In this document: in pieces, positions 50,422 to 59,411 of the stretch
Position numbering within the stretch: the first letter of the stretch is position 1
Layout: the number at the start of each line of letters is the position of its first letter
From: JBAZCI01 sp041671025
GTDB lineage: Bacteria > Patescibacteriota > Patescibacteriia > UBA10025
Assembly: GCA_041671025.1 (NCBI GenBank)
Contig: JBAZCI010000001.1
Location: 1 to 64,000, forward strand
Length of the DNA: 64,000 nucleotides
Reading direction: 5' to 3'
The notes under the pieces: model-generated
The model's input: only the letters and a program-made list of their open reading frames with translations
The model's database searches: none
Told to the model about the DNA's origin: nothing
Made by a program: the position numbers and the translations under genes

Positions 50422-50487
50422 CCCCGCATCCTAGAAAGGATGCTCTCTCTTCATTACCTCGAAGCGCACCTTTTCCAAGGTGCGGGT
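50422..50487. repeat. CCGCAYCC-family composite palindrome
   Basis: CGCATCCTAGAAAGGATGC and GCACCTTTTCCAAGGTGCGG, two hairpins whose outer arms (ACCCCGC/GCGGGT) also pair. It lies between the acetyltransferase and the mutY-like gene and is related to 12426-12592 and 15980-16001. Confidence 0.6.
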
Positions 50488-50497
50488 ATTAAAAAAA

Positions 50498-51307
50498 ATG
50501 AAAAAAATCCCTGCTCACACCATCCACTCTTTCCGAAAAAAAATCTTCCGCTTTTACGCGTTGCACAAGCGCGATCTTCCCTTTCGCAAAACCACCGACC
50601 CCTATCGCATTACCGTCTCAGAAATCATGCTTCAGCAGACACAGGTAGACCGTGTTGTCCCAAAATATCTTGCCTGGATCAAGCGATGGCCAACATGGCA
50701 AAAGCTCGCCGGCGCAACGAATCGCGACCTTCTTACTATGTGGTCCGGTTTGGGCTACAACCGCCGAGCGCTCATGCTGCATCGACTGGCTCAAACAATC
50801 GTCACGGAATATCGGAGCAAACTTCCCGAAGATCCGGAAATGTTGAAAACACTTCCCGGTATCGGACCGTATACATCGAATGCGATTCTTATTTTTGCGT
50901 ATAACAAACCACTCGTAACCATTGATACAAATATCCGTCGGGTCATCCTTCATGAACTCAACCTGCCGACGTCCACATCTGTTGAAGAATTACTCGATAT
51001 CGCCTTTCAGCTCTTGCCCAAAAAAAGGTCACGAGACTGGCATAATGCGCTTATGGATTACAGCCGGCTCGTCCTCCCAAATCGCATTGAACGCATTCCC
51101 GCGCTCAGTAAACAGTCGAAATTCGAGGGCTCGCTCAGGCAAATCCGAGGCGAAATTATCCGCCAGCTGACAAAAAAACCGTTCGTGACCCTGGAATACG
51201 TCTCCCGCCTCCTGAACCGTTCGATGGCAGACGTAGTCAAAGCTGTAGAGGGCCTCGAAAAGGAAAAGCTCGTCACCCTAAAGCGCAGCCGAATTCAACT
51301 CACCTAG
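50498..51307 (+). CDS. MutY-type HhH-GPD adenine glycosylase lacking the Fe-S cluster
   Basis: A 269-residue protein: SEIMLQQTQVDRVVPKYLAWIKRWPTWQKLAGA, MWSGLGYNRRALMLH, LPGIGPYTSNAILIFAYN, VTIDTNIRRVI, and WHNALMDYSRLVL. The catalytic Glu (EIMLQQTQ) and Asp (IDTNIRR) are present. The C-x6-C-x2-C-x5-C cluster expected after the DYSRL motif is absent, and the last 70 residues form a winged-helix-like end. Clusterless MutY homologues are known. The reaction, removal of A opposite 8-oxoG, is inferred. Confidence 0.85.
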   Translation: MKKIPAHTIHSFRKKIFRFYALHKRDLPFRKTTDPYRITVSEIMLQQTQVDRVVPKYLAWIKRWPTWQKLAGATNRDLLTMWSGLGYNRRALMLHRLAQTIVTEYRSKLPEDPEMLKTLPGIGPYTSNAILIFAYNKPLVTIDTNIRRVILHELNLPTSTSVEELLDIAFQLLPKKRSRDWHNALMDYSRLVLPNRIERIPALSKQSKFEGSLRQIRGEIIRQLTKKPFVTLEYVSRLLNRSMADVVKAVEGLEKEKLVTLKRSRIQLT

Positions 51308-51354
51308 CGCAAGTCGAGCGGGAAAAATAAACATCAATCTGCTATACTACATGC

Positions 51355-53046
51355 ATGCCACAAGCTTTTGTTGACATCACTCTCATCGTCATTATTGCCG
51401 CAGTACTCGGCATTGTCGCGCGGTTTATCAAACAGCCAACGATTGTCGCGTACTTAATAACCGGCATCATCGTCGCCCTGGCAGGCATCCACTCTGTTGC
51501 GACGGAAGAGTTACTTGATGTAATGGCGAAATTCGGCATCACCCTTCTGCTTTTTCTTGTCGGCCTGCAATTGCGCGTAGATACGCTACGATCAATAGGA
51601 AAAACGGCGTTACTCACCGGTTTGGGACAGATCGTCGTCACCGGGTTTATCGGCTTCGCGCTCGTTCGCCTGCTCGGTCTGGCGGCCTTGCCCGCCCTGT
51701 ATGTTGCGATTGCGCTTACTTTTTCGAGTACAATCGTCGTCATGAAAATGCTGTCTGAAAAGCGCGACCTCCAAAGTCTCTATGGACGCATCGTTGTGGG
51801 TTTTTTGCTTGTCCAAGATATCGTCGCCATCTTCATGCTTATCCTACTCTCGGGATTTCAGGAAAATGCCGAAATGCTCAACATCGAAGCGTTCCTCCTG
51901 ACCATCGCGAAATGTGTGGTTCTTTTTGGACTGGTTATCTGGCTCTCACAAAAAGTATTCCCCTGGCTGTTTGAAAAGTTGGCCCGCTCGCATGAACTGC
52001 TATTCCTCACCAGCATTGCGTGGGCGTTCGGAATGAGCCTGTTTGTTTCAAGTAAATTCATGGGGCTCTCGCTTGAAATCGGCGCATTCCTCGCGGGTAT
52101 TGCGCTCGCCAAATCGTTGGAGCAGTTTCAAATCGAGGCGGAACTGCGGCCGCTTCGGGACTTTTTCATCGTAATCTTTTTTGTCGTACTGGGCGCGTCC
52201 CTGATACTGAACGACATCGGCAGTATTATCGTCCCCGCACTCATCCTATCGGCATTCGTTATTCTCCTCCAACCGGTTATCGTCCTCGCTATTATGGGTC
52301 TCCTGGGATTCAAGAAAAAAACAAGTTTCTTTGCGAGCGTAACCGTTGCTCAAATTTCTGAATTCAGCCTCATTCTCATTGCCATGGGTTACACGCTCGG
52401 ACACGTGTCGAGCAAGGAGGTGTCGCTTGTTACGACAGTCGGGATTATTACGTTCATCGTTTCCACCTATTTTATTAAAAACACGCACGGTCTGTACCGA
52501 CGAGTAGAAAAATATCTTCATGTTTTTGAGAAAGTAAGCGCTTCTGAGGATTTTTCGCTGCCTGAAATAACCAAAGGGCCGATTATCCTGGTCGGCGCAC
52601 ACCGGCTCGGAGGCGGGCTGCTGAGAACAATTGAAAAGCAAAAACTCGTCATCGTTGAATTTGATCCGGAGATAGTAAAGAGACTGAAGGCCGAACAATA
52701 CAAAGTTGTGTTCGGAGACATCACGGATCCGGATATTCAAAACCATGTACATATTGAGAGTGCCTACATTGTCATCTCGACCGTCCCCGATCTTGAAGAC
52801 AACTTACTGCTTCTTGAACGCATCGCCGAGATGAAACGCCGGGGAAACCGCATTCCCAAGATCATTGTCACCGCGTATTCGACCTGGGAGGCAAAGAAAT
52901 TGTACGAAACCGGCGCGGACTATGTCCTACTCCCGCATCTTGTCGGCGGCAAACATCTTGCTTCATTGCTTAAAACCGGACGGCTTGATCTCGCCATGCT
53001 GAATAACTGGAGAAAGCACGACCAAAAAGCGCTTGCGAGTTCTTAA
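51355..53046 (+). CDS. Kef-type K+/H+ (CPA2) antiporter with RCK_N domain
   Basis: A 563-residue protein. It has about eleven to thirteen hydrophobic helices with VAYLITGIIVALAGIHSV, FGITLLLFLVGLQLRVDTLR, ALTFSSTIVVMKML and GAFLAGIALAKS. Residues about 400-520 are an RCK_N/TrkA-N NAD-binding domain (ILVGAHRLGGGLLRTIEKQKLVIVEFDPE, VVFGDITDP). It exchanges K+ (or Na+) for H+, probably gated by nucleotide. The C-terminal TrkA-C domain is reduced. Confidence 0.92.
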   Translation: MPQAFVDITLIVIIAAVLGIVARFIKQPTIVAYLITGIIVALAGIHSVATEELLDVMAKFGITLLLFLVGLQLRVDTLRSIGKTALLTGLGQIVVTGFIGFALVRLLGLAALPALYVAIALTFSSTIVVMKMLSEKRDLQSLYGRIVVGFLLVQDIVAIFMLILLSGFQENAEMLNIEAFLLTIAKCVVLFGLVIWLSQKVFPWLFEKLARSHELLFLTSIAWAFGMSLFVSSKFMGLSLEIGAFLAGIALAKSLEQFQIEAELRPLRDFFIVIFFVVLGASLILNDIGSIIVPALILSAFVILLQPVIVLAIMGLLGFKKKTSFFASVTVAQISEFSLILIAMGYTLGHVSSKEVSLVTTVGIITFIVSTYFIKNTHGLYRRVEKYLHVFEKVSASEDFSLPEITKGPIILVGAHRLGGGLLRTIEKQKLVIVEFDPEIVKRLKAEQYKVVFGDITDPDIQNHVHIESAYIVISTVPDLEDNLLLLERIAEMKRRGNRIPKIIVTAYSTWEAKKLYETGADYVLLPHLVGGKHLASLLKTGRLDLAMLNNWRKHDQKALASS

Positions 53047-53064
53047 AAATACTTTGGAAAAACG

Positions 53065-53109
53065 ATGAACACTATCGGAATCGTCGGTGTCGGCGTCATG
53101 GGAGAATGA
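53065..53109 (+). pseudogene. Remnant of an NAD(P)-binding reductase N-terminus
   Basis: An ATG followed by codons for NTIGIVGVGVMGE and a TGA. The G-x-G-x-x-G-like core of ProC/6-phosphogluconate-dehydrogenase-type Rossmann folds is unmistakable, but the frame stops after 14 residues and the next gene begins 24 nt on. It looks like the end of a deleted gene. Confidence 0.5.
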
Positions 53110-53133
53110 AAATATAAAAGGCGTACTGATCAC

Positions 53134-53931
53134 ATGCAACTTGCCCACATACTTACCCTGTTGATACTCCCTCTTCTCGGATGCTTTTTTGCCATACACT
53201 ACGAACTTTCTTATTTTACAAACGTCGTCCTGATATACATCCTCCCGGGCCTCTATCTCACCTGCGTCAATACAAACCGCCGGCATGCACTCCAGCGGCT
53301 GGTTTTTGCGTTGCTGGTGCCGTTTGCATTTGCGTTTGTCGTTGATTACATCGGCACCGTAAGCAGTCTGTGGACTGTACCGCATACGTTCCTGCCGTGG
53401 CGGGTATATGCAGTCATTCCACTCGAAGATTTTGTGTGGATGATCGGCGGCGTCTATACTATCATGACGTGTTACGAATTTTTTGCGGGAAAAACCCCGG
53501 GCAAACTCAATACACGTAAACTTACCTATTTTTCCGCAATTGCGGCATTCGGGTTGGCGATCTTTTTTGCACTCAGCGCTACGCATCCCGAACTGTTTGT
53601 ATGGCACAACAGGTTTGCGTATCTTATTCTTGGGCTCACATTCGCAGGCATACCAACGATAATACTTATGGCCCGCTTCTGGCGCGCATATGTAAAAGTG
53701 TATTATGTAATTGCCTATTTCTTGTTTTTGACAGTAACTCTTGAATACACAGAAACGGTCTTGGGGCAGTGGCTATTCAATGGAAACTACGCCTTACGGC
53801 CACTTGCTTTCGCCGGCAGTCCCGGTATCCCGTATGAAGAATTATTTTTCGTAGGCATAGTGGAAGTGCTGATCGCTGTGGGGTTTTATACGTTTTTTAC
53901 CTCACAAAGAGAGGTCGTAGGTTCTAAATAG
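53134..53931 (+). CDS. Lycopene-cyclase-like membrane protein (CarR/CrtYcd type)
   Basis: A 265-residue protein with about seven hydrophobic helices and two PxE-type motifs: VIPLEDFVW (residues 95-102) and GIPYEELFFVG (231-241), each in one half. This matches the fused CrtYc-CrtYd heterodimeric lycopene cyclases, in which two paralogous halves each carry PxE(E/D)xxF. It would cyclise lycopene to beta-carotene, a retinal precursor, though activity is inferred. No crtE, crtB, crtI or blh/brp gene is in the window. The start has only a weak SD (AAAGGCG). Confidence 0.8.
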   Translation: MQLAHILTLLILPLLGCFFAIHYELSYFTNVVLIYILPGLYLTCVNTNRRHALQRLVFALLVPFAFAFVVDYIGTVSSLWTVPHTFLPWRVYAVIPLEDFVWMIGGVYTIMTCYEFFAGKTPGKLNTRKLTYFSAIAAFGLAIFFALSATHPELFVWHNRFAYLILGLTFAGIPTIILMARFWRAYVKVYYVIAYFLFLTVTLEYTETVLGQWLFNGNYALRPLAFAGSPGIPYEELFFVGIVEVLIAVGFYTFFTSQREVVGSK

Positions 53932-53966
53932 AAAACATCTCTCTTTCGTACATGACGATGATAGTA

Positions 53967-54635
53967 TTACCCCTGCAGTAGTTTGGTTATTATTTGCTGA
54001 ATCGACTCAGCAATAATCCGATGCGCATTTTCATCAGCATGCACCCCGTCTATGTCGCTGACTGTAATACGTGTAGATAAATCAAGAAATTCTGCGTCGT
54101 GTTGTTCTGCAACCGCTTTATACAGTCCTCCCAACTTTTTTGATTTTTCATGTGCTCCGAGAAAGTCAACTTCTTTCTTGCCAAAACGCAGCCGTTCTTG
54201 TTCCTCAATAATAGGCGGGGAAACAAGAATCATAGAGGGGACTTGGCTCGCTTTTGTTTTCCCCTCTTTTTCAATAACGTAAATACACTTTTCAACACCT
54301 CCTGCGATTGATTCCGGAGTAGCATTGTATTTGGCTTTCAGATCATTTTTGCCCAGAAACAAAACGACCATATCCACCGGGCTATGCGATTTCAAACAGG
54401 GTCCCAAATATTCCGCACCGTTTTTTCCCGGACCGTGCGGACTTTCACGATCGGTTGTCCTACCGTTTAATCCTTCTTCGATTATTTCATATTCTGCGCC
54501 AAGCAGATTCTGCAGTACGCCCGTCCATCGAATGTCCCTTGAAAATCGGGCGTCGTTATCGTCACCGGGAATCTTGCCCCAGGTAATGGAGTCGCCGTAG
54601 CAGAGGATGCGTTTTACCTGTGAATGTGTGTTCAT
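53967..54635 (-). CDS. SGNH/GDSL hydrolase
   Basis: A 222-residue protein: ILCYGDSITWGKIPGDDNDARFSRDIRWTGVLQ (block I with nucleophile Ser in GDSITWG), EEGLNGRTT (block II Gly), FLGKNDLK (block III Asn) and DGVHADENAHRIIAE (block V Asp-x-x-His). No signal peptide. Substrates could be acetylated sugars or lipids. The start is 54635; 54653 is possible. Confidence 0.9.
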   Translation of the reverse strand: MNTHSQVKRILCYGDSITWGKIPGDDNDARFSRDIRWTGVLQNLLGAEYEIIEEGLNGRTTDRESPHGPGKNGAEYLGPCLKSHSPVDMVVLFLGKNDLKAKYNATPESIAGGVEKCIYVIEKEGKTKASQVPSMILVSPPIIEEQERLRFGKKEVDFLGAHEKSKKLGGLYKAVAEQHDAEFLDLSTRITVSDIDGVHADENAHRIIAESIQQIITKLLQG

Positions 54636-54731
54636 GAAATTATCGTTTACCATAAAGATGGGATAACATTCTCAATATTTTTAAAAATACTTCGCTTCAC
54701 TACAAACAAGTGACAATTGGTACAGATTCAA

Positions 54732-55358
54732 TCACCCGTTCAGATCTTTTTTCAGATCTACATGCTCATGAAGGATCACACGCCTTCTAAATACACAAAT
54801 CAATAGAAGAGTGAGATTGGCTACCGTAATAGAGGTAAGATACGCCATGGTCATAAAATTATATTCATTCAAGGCAAAAATGGTTAGTACATTTGTTGCC
54901 GTAAAAACAGCCCAAGCAAGCATTGTCTCCGACCATGGCTCCTTATACGTTTTTCTAAAACTTGGAACGTACCCTATGACATCAATAACTGATACCATTA
55001 TTAACGCAAGCAACGGATTATGCAACTGCCACCACACCACAATAGCCGACAAGGCAACAATAAGAACTATGGAATCGCCGGCAGTGATGTTGCGCGTGCC
55101 ATATCGCAAAGAAAGTAAAAAAATGATTATGTTAATACTCACACCTAATCCCATTGTCCATATTGCCCATCCACCGTCACCTCTCCACAAGCCTGCCAAT
55201 GCGGTAGCCTGGGTAATAGTCCAGATAAGCCATGTGTACGAATGAGGTTTTGTTTTACCACGATAAATATCGCGAATATAGGGAAAAAATCCACCAATGA
55301 GCGCAATCAACCCAGCTGATGCGGCAAATAGTAATTTGATGTTGAAATCCATATTCAT
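54732..55358 (-). CDS. PQ-loop/SWEET-like membrane protein with internal duplication
   Basis: A 208-residue protein with about six to seven helices. Two similar halves contain GGFFPYIRDIYRGKTKPHSYTWLIWT and IGYVPSFRKTYKEPWSETMLAWAVF. The P-x-I/F-x-x-T/Y...S-x-x-W pattern resembles SemiSWEET/PQ-loop repeats. Function (small-solute transport) is inferred only. It is soluble-face basic at the C-terminus (RRRVILHEHVDLKK). Confidence 0.65.
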   Translation of the reverse strand: MNMDFNIKLLFAASAGLIALIGGFFPYIRDIYRGKTKPHSYTWLIWTITQATALAGLWRGDGGWAIWTMGLGVSINIIIFLLSLRYGTRNITAGDSIVLIVALSAIVVWWQLHNPLLALIMVSVIDVIGYVPSFRKTYKEPWSETMLAWAVFTATNVLTIFALNEYNFMTMAYLTSITVANLTLLLICVFRRRVILHEHVDLKKDLNG

Positions 55359-55479
55359 TGGGTTATTCTATCACGCCCAGCTGCCATGAGCTATCGGCCA
55401 CATAAGATTCGTAAAGCTATTTTTGTTTTTTTGGATAATCAAAATCGCCCCGCAAACGCCGGAGACACACAAAATATTA

Positions 55480-55514
55480 ATAATAAAATAGGACTGACAT
55501 ATCTCGCCAGTCCT
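55480..55514 (-). terminator. Terminator of the sigma-factor gene
   Basis: AGGACTG and CAGTCCT arms followed by ATTTTATT on the minus strand. Confidence 0.6.
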
Positions 55515-55574
55515 GTATTCACAGATTTTTTTGAAAAAAACTTATGCTCATCTAGCCAAGCGCTCTCCTTGAAA

Positions 55575-56873
55575 TTAATTTGTAGCTTGCGCCACAATTG
55601 TTTCCAAGTCCTCAATTCGCGCTAACTCACTGAGCAAACTTCGATGATCAGCACCACCATTTCTTTGGAAGATCATCTTCCAAATATGACCAATAATCTG
55701 CTGAACACGTTGCCTTGTGATATTGAAAAGCTTACCGATATCTTCAAGTGTACGCCGCCTTCCTTCCCGATCGAATCCATAGAAAATTTTGAATATTTCT
55801 ATGTTTCGCTCAGAAATATCAATTACTCGCGTAACATCGTGCAGAATGATATCAACTCGCTTTCGCGCAGCAATCAGTTCCTCAGCGGCTCTGATGTAGA
55901 CATCCTGAGTCACGATCCGATTATCAGGGATCGCTTCCCCGATAGTACGACTATCAACATCGTGGCTGACACCTGCGTCAAGTGAGACTACATCGAGTTC
56001 CGAATCGAGAAAAGCTCGTTCAATGACATCAATGGATATCTGCATATACACTGATATTTCTTGGATCGTTGGCTCTCTCCCAATTGTCTCAATGAGCTCC
56101 CGCGATGCTTTACGAATCCTTTGTTGCAGGTCCTGCGAGTGAACTGGCGTTCGAATAGTCGCACGGTTGTTTTGAATGGATCGAAGTATAGCTTGCCTAA
56201 TCCACCATATTGCGTGGGTAGTAAATCGACCCTTGCGAGGATCAAATTTATTAGCCGCAATAATAAGCCCCCAATTGCCTTCTTCAATTAAATCTTCAAA
56301 ACTAATGTTGCTCCACGCGTATCGTTGTGCAACCCACCGTACAAGTCGAAGATTATGCTCCACAAGTTTATTTCGAGCATCAAGATCGTTCTCCTCAAAA
56401 ATGCGACGACCAAGTTCAGTTTCTGTCTCTTGTGTTAGAAGCGAGAAGGAATTAACCCGTGAATAATAAAAGGTTAATAGGTCTCGCCCATATGAGCTCC
56501 CCTTCGCGTCAAGACGACTAAGAGTGTCACTATCTACATCAAGAATCAGACTATCATTCTTACGTGAGACTTTTCGGAATACCTTCTTTTCCACCTTGAT
56601 AATTGGAAATTCCTGCCGATGAGAGCTCACGTCCTTATCAAGAATAAGTTGAACGTTCTTTGTTCTTAATAGCTGATGAAGCCAAGTGATCGTTTCTTTC
56701 ATGCGATCACGATCGCGTTCGATTGCTTTAGGTATAAAATGGGCAATTTCGTACGTCGAAATCTTTCCTCGCTCCACTGCCGCTTGGAGTATAGATTCGG
56801 CGTTTGGTTTCAGCTCCTGTAAACGAATATCGTCAGGGAGCGTTTTAACAACTAAAATTCCTTCTTGAGACAC
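55575..56873 (-). CDS. Sigma-70 family sigma factor, alternative
   Basis: A 432-residue protein. The N-terminal 130 residues are unlike RpoD region 1 (includes HRQEFPIIKVEKKVFRKVSRKND). Regions 1.2/2 follow: LDARNKLVEHNLRLVRWVAQRYAW, FEDLIEEGNWGLIIAANKFDPRKGRFTTHAIWWIRQAI. Regions 3 and 4 have VIERAFLDSELDVVSLD and RRTLEDIGKLFNITRQRVQQIIGHI. It is distinct from the housekeeping RpoD at 60.5-61.7 kb. It is divergent from the zinc-ribbon helicase. Confidence 0.92.
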   Translation of the reverse strand: MSQEGILVVKTLPDDIRLQELKPNAESILQAAVERGKISTYEIAHFIPKAIERDRDRMKETITWLHQLLRTKNVQLILDKDVSSHRQEFPIIKVEKKVFRKVSRKNDSLILDVDSDTLSRLDAKGSSYGRDLLTFYYSRVNSFSLLTQETETELGRRIFEENDLDARNKLVEHNLRLVRWVAQRYAWSNISFEDLIEEGNWGLIIAANKFDPRKGRFTTHAIWWIRQAILRSIQNNRATIRTPVHSQDLQQRIRKASRELIETIGREPTIQEISVYMQISIDVIERAFLDSELDVVSLDAGVSHDVDSRTIGEAIPDNRIVTQDVYIRAAEELIAARKRVDIILHDVTRVIDISERNIEIFKIFYGFDREGRRRTLEDIGKLFNITRQRVQQIIGHIWKMIFQRNGGADHRSLLSELARIEDLETIVAQATN

Positions 56874-56931
56874 GTCTCCCTCCGGGGTTTAGGATGCTTT
56901 TGTGTATTTTTGTTAAAGGTCATTCTAGATC

Positions 56932-56951
56932 ATTGACATTTTTTTGTCAAT
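56932..56951. promoter_or_regulatory. Palindrome in the sigma/helicase divergent promoter
   Basis: ATTGACATTTTTTTGTCAAT, a 20-bp palindrome containing one TTGACA on each strand. It could serve both divergent promoters (two -35 elements back to back) or be an operator. The 147-nt gap holds nothing else clear. Confidence 0.6.
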
Positions 56952-57020
56952 ATGGTTAAGTACTCCAAAAGCATCTTTGACAATCGAATATAAAAGTCAA
57001 TTCAGAAAGAGGAAGAATAT

Positions 57021-59273
57021 ATGTACCAACCCTATCCCTACCAAATTGAGTGCTTGGAAGCGGTAGAAGCTGTTCGAAATCGTGGATTGAACCGAGCTCT
57101 GGTCGTTATGGCCAGTGGCTTGGGAAAAACAGTCACAATGGCTTTTGAGGCAAAGCGCTTTCGAGAACGTGGCCAGGGGGGGCGCACACTCTTCCTATGC
57201 CACAACAACGACATTCTCTACCAGGCAAAAACTACTTTTGAGGCAGTGAATGGATCCGAATTTTCTTATGGCTATTTCCATGGACAGGAAAAACAGTATC
57301 GTAATGTTGATTTTCTGTTTGCCTCCTTTCAAACCATGGAGAATTCCAAAAGTTTATTTGACCCAAATCACTTTGCGTATGTGATAGTCGATGAAAGTCA
57401 CCATTCACAAGCGGAGACTTACCGATCAACTATCAATTACTTCAAGCCACTATTCCTCCTGGGGGCGACTGCAACACCCGACCGCCTTGATATGCAGAAT
57501 ATTAGAGATATTTTTGGGCCCGAAACGTACACACTACCACTTGAAGAAGCAATGGTCCAGGAACTAGTCACGCCCATAGATTACCGTTTGCTGGCTGACG
57601 AAATTGTCCTCGAACGCATGCTTGAGTCCGAAGGAAAACGAGTGTCATTAGCGGAACTCAATCGTAAAGTATTCATTCCCCGACGAGACGATGAGATCGC
57701 CAAAATCATTGCCGGGCATACCTCCGAATTTACAGATCCGCGCGTTATGATTTTTTGTACGTCTATCGCGCATTGTGACCATTTATCGCACTTTATTCCT
57801 GGAAGCTTCGCAATTCACTCAGGAATTCCAAAAAGGGAGCGCGCGATTAAACTGGAGATGTTCCGACAGGGCATGATCAGCACTGTGCTTGTAGTGGATG
57901 CTTTTAATGAAGGCGTCGACATACCACAGGCGAATGTAATTGTCTTTTTGCGTTCCACTACTTCCAAAACTATCTTCTTGCAGCAACTGGGAAGAGGCTT
58001 AAGACGAAGTGAGGGGAAAGATAAAGTTATCGCCCTTGATTTCGTTGGAAATTGTGAACGTATTCAGATGGTGCACGAGCTATGGAGGTCAATTGAGGAG
58101 ATGCCTTATAAGCCGGACAATGCACGACCAGAGAGTAACTACACACATTCAATGACTCTTAATGTTGATAACATTAAGTTTCAAGAAACGATTGTGACGC
58201 TACTAAATTTGATCGAGCGCGTTCGGCGAACCATGATTTCAGAAGTAGAAAACTTACTGCGTGAGTACTCGCCCAAAAATACTATTCCCGCAAATGAGGT
58301 ACCTTCTGGATCAGAAATAAAGTTATGGTGGATCTGCTCCAAATGTGGACATGAATGGCAAGCATCAGCTCAATATCGTAATAGAAGGGGGACTGGATGC
58401 CCAGGTTGCGCTGGTCAAGTCTTGACAACAGCGAATAATCTCCTTCTCGCAAACTCAAGATTGGCTCAAGAATATTCAGACAAAAATGAACTACCGGCTG
58501 ATAAGGTTTACGTGAGTACTACATTATTACTATGGTGGAAGTGTGCAACGTGTGGACACGAATGGCAAGCAACAGGTCATCGGCGCCATAAAGCAGGAGC
58601 AGGATGTCCTGGTTGTGCAGGAAGAGTAGTTACAAAGACTAACAATCTTCTTGCTTTACGCCCAGATCTTGCCAAAGAATATTCAGACAAAAATGAACTA
58701 CCAGCTGATCAAGTATTGGCAGGAGGTCAAAAATCAAAAAGGTGGTGGATTTGTTCTAAATGTGGCCATGAGTGGCAGGCAACAGCTTCACATCGAATCT
58801 GTAAAGGTACGGGATGTCCAAAATGCTGTGGTGGTAGTAACATACTCACCCAGACAAACAACCTTCTTGTTGCACGCCCAGATCTTGCCAAAGAGTACTC
58901 AGCACGAAATGAATTACCCGCTGATCAAATTTGTGCAAAAACTAATCGTAAACTATGGTGGAAATGTTCTGTTTGTAACCACGAATGGCAAGCAAAAGGT
59001 CACAAACGTTGTAGTGGCAACGGTTGTCCACGCTGTGCTCATAAAGTTGTTACACAGACAAACAACCTTCTTGTTGCACGCCCAGATCTTGCCAAAGAGT
59101 ACTCAGCACGAAATGAATTACCCGCTGATCAAGTACGTGCACAAACTGACCGTAAACTATGGTGGAAATGTTCTGTTTGTAACCACGAATGGGAAGCTAC
59201 AGGCAGAAAACGTAACAAAGGAACAGGATGCCCAATATGCCGTAAAAAGAAAGTACCAAGGCGTACAATCTAA
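57021..59273 (+). CDS. SF2 DNA/RNA helicase with five C-terminal zinc ribbons
   Basis: A 750-residue protein. Walker A ASGLGKT (31-37), motif II VIVDESHH (121-128), LLGATATPDR, and the motif VI-like LQQLGRGLRRSEGK. The last about 330 residues hold five copies of a roughly 66-residue unit: LAKEYS-x-NELPAD...WWKC-x2-C-HEW-A...G-GCP-x-C (DUF4379-like treble-clef zinc ribbons). Helicase plus DUF4379 proteins occur with mobile and defence islands. No nuclease domain is present. The last two repeats are almost identical at DNA level. Confidence 0.85.
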   Translation: MYQPYPYQIECLEAVEAVRNRGLNRALVVMASGLGKTVTMAFEAKRFRERGQGGRTLFLCHNNDILYQAKTTFEAVNGSEFSYGYFHGQEKQYRNVDFLFASFQTMENSKSLFDPNHFAYVIVDESHHSQAETYRSTINYFKPLFLLGATATPDRLDMQNIRDIFGPETYTLPLEEAMVQELVTPIDYRLLADEIVLERMLESEGKRVSLAELNRKVFIPRRDDEIAKIIAGHTSEFTDPRVMIFCTSIAHCDHLSHFIPGSFAIHSGIPKRERAIKLEMFRQGMISTVLVVDAFNEGVDIPQANVIVFLRSTTSKTIFLQQLGRGLRRSEGKDKVIALDFVGNCERIQMVHELWRSIEEMPYKPDNARPESNYTHSMTLNVDNIKFQETIVTLLNLIERVRRTMISEVENLLREYSPKNTIPANEVPSGSEIKLWWICSKCGHEWQASAQYRNRRGTGCPGCAGQVLTTANNLLLANSRLAQEYSDKNELPADKVYVSTTLLLWWKCATCGHEWQATGHRRHKAGAGCPGCAGRVVTKTNNLLALRPDLAKEYSDKNELPADQVLAGGQKSKRWWICSKCGHEWQATASHRICKGTGCPKCCGGSNILTQTNNLLVARPDLAKEYSARNELPADQICAKTNRKLWWKCSVCNHEWQAKGHKRCSGNGCPRCAHKVVTQTNNLLVARPDLAKEYSARNELPADQVRAQTDRKLWWKCSVCNHEWEATGRKRNKGTGCPICRKKKVPRRTI

Positions 59274-59290
59274 TTAATTTAGCTCTTTCC

Positions 59291-59330
59291 GGCCTCGCGA
59301 TGTCTATAAAACATGCGGGGTCTTTTTTTA
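59291..59330 (+). terminator. Terminator of the helicase gene
   Basis: GCCTCGCGATGT and ACATGCGGGG arms then T7. Confidence 0.75.
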
Positions 59331-59411
59331 TCTGCATTATTTCCAAACTACACACAATTACAAGATTGAATCATTTTCGCTACTCCGAATAATCAAAAAC
59401 ACACCGCTCCG

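Noticed and set aside
55386..55625. 79-aa plus-strand ORF after the PQ-loop gene
   Set aside because: It overlaps the sigma-factor C-terminus and terminator in antisense and has no SD.
58260..59240. Direct repeats considered as a CRISPR array
   Set aside because: Repeat unit about 198 nt, codes for protein zinc ribbons in frame, and there are no unique spacers or cas genes.
58651..59277. 208-aa plus-strand ORF overlapping the helicase C-terminus
   Set aside because: It is a shifted-frame shadow of the DNA repeats that code for the zinc ribbons; no SD.
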